From positions 1 through 6,748 of the forward strand of contig JBKJLF010000461.1 in NCBI GenBank assembly GCA_046597185.1: a stretch of 6,748 bases of DNA, in the 5' to 3' direction. The stretch is from CAMBDR01 sp046597185. GTDB taxonomy: Bacteria > Pseudomonadota > Gammaproteobacteria > Burkholderiales > Burkholderiaceae_D. Position 1 is the stretch's first letter; every line of letters begins with the position of its first letter. The position numbers and the translations under genes are program-made. The notes below the pieces were generated by a model that saw only the letters and a list, made by a program, of their open reading frames with translations, was not told where the DNA came from and searched no databases. Shown piece after piece: positions 6,450 to 6,748 of the stretch.

Positions 6450-6489
6450 CACTTATTGCATAGCCATGAACAAACCACGCAAGCACAAA

Positions 6490-6748
6490 TTATGACTGCC
6501 CCGCACCCAGTAAATGGCGTTTGGACTGGTACGCCATCAGCACCGGCAAGACGGCAAACGAGATGGCGGCGCACAGTAAAAATAAGCCAACATAGCCCAG
6601 CGTATGGGCCAAAAAGCCGGACAAAGACGCGCCGATGATATTGATCAAGACCACCAGACACGATTGCAAGGTGTAATCGGTCGCTTCATGGCGGGCGCGG
6701 CAGTGGTACATCATTTCGGTAAACAATGCCACGGTGGCCATGCCACCG
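6490..6748 (-). CDS. MFS permease, C-terminal fragment (AmpG or RhtX/FptX-like)
   Basis: The last 86 or so residues of an inner-membrane major facilitator transporter, cut off by the right edge. What is visible is a loop and helix end (MATVALFTEMMYHCRA), a polar connector (RHEATDYTLQ), a helix at roughly VVLINIIGASLSGFLAHTLG, a final helix at roughly VGLFLLCAAISFAVLPVLMA and a short basic tail. The TDYTLQ motif followed by two closing helices resembles the end of AmpG (muropeptide permease) and of RhtX/FptX siderophore permeases; I lean towards the latter group but cannot decide from a fragment. It converges with the broken binding-protein gene, stop to stop, 40 bp apart, so it is not in that operon. 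The frame is open to the window edge. Confidence 0.72.
   Translation of the reverse strand, partial: GGMATVALFTEMMYHCRARHEATDYTLQSCLVVLINIIGASLSGFLAHTLGYVGLFLLCAAISFAVLPVLMAYQSKRHLLGAGQS

Overview
The window looks like a short contig from a Gram-negative bacterium, most likely a betaproteobacterium. This rests on the style of the chemoreceptor, the Sec signal peptides on periplasmic binding proteins, and mid-range G+C genes separated by very A+T-rich gaps. No rRNA, tRNA, CRISPR array or mobile element is visible. The taxonomic call is inference, with no marker gene behind it.

Layout, left to right. Positions 1-140 form a perfect 60-bp inverted repeat around a 20-bp centre, most simply read as a fold-back artefact at a contig end. 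A secreted lipase of the Staphylococcus/Geobacillus type, missing its 5' end, runs rightward from there to 1261. It keeps the catalytic Asp and His and all four zinc ligands but has Gly where the nucleophilic Ser should be. A hairpin lies between it and a convergent cytoplasmic alpha/beta hydrolase with an intact triad (minus strand, 2187-1390). A gap of about 340 bp then precedes a family 1 extracellular solute-binding protein (2527-3741), which has a strong ribosome binding site and no transporter genes beside it.

A 451-bp, strongly A+T-rich gap leads to a methyl-accepting chemotaxis protein (4193-5635). Next is a family 3 solute-binding protein (5705-6449) that appears broken: a 16-bp tandem duplication shifts the frame and creates a stop, and the only start that keeps its signal peptide is ATT. 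The C-terminal end of an MFS permease (minus strand, AmpG or RhtX/FptX-like) runs off the right edge.

How the genes may work together: two orphan periplasmic binding proteins flank one chemoreceptor, with no ABC permease or ATPase in view. This suggests ligand sensing rather than uptake, with one sensor arm lost or switched off. The lipase, hydrolase and MFS fragment have no evident functional link to that cluster. No wholly new system is demonstrable. The items most worth checking are the serine-less lipase, the duplication-disrupted binding protein with its ATT start, and the binding protein/receptor/binding protein arrangement.
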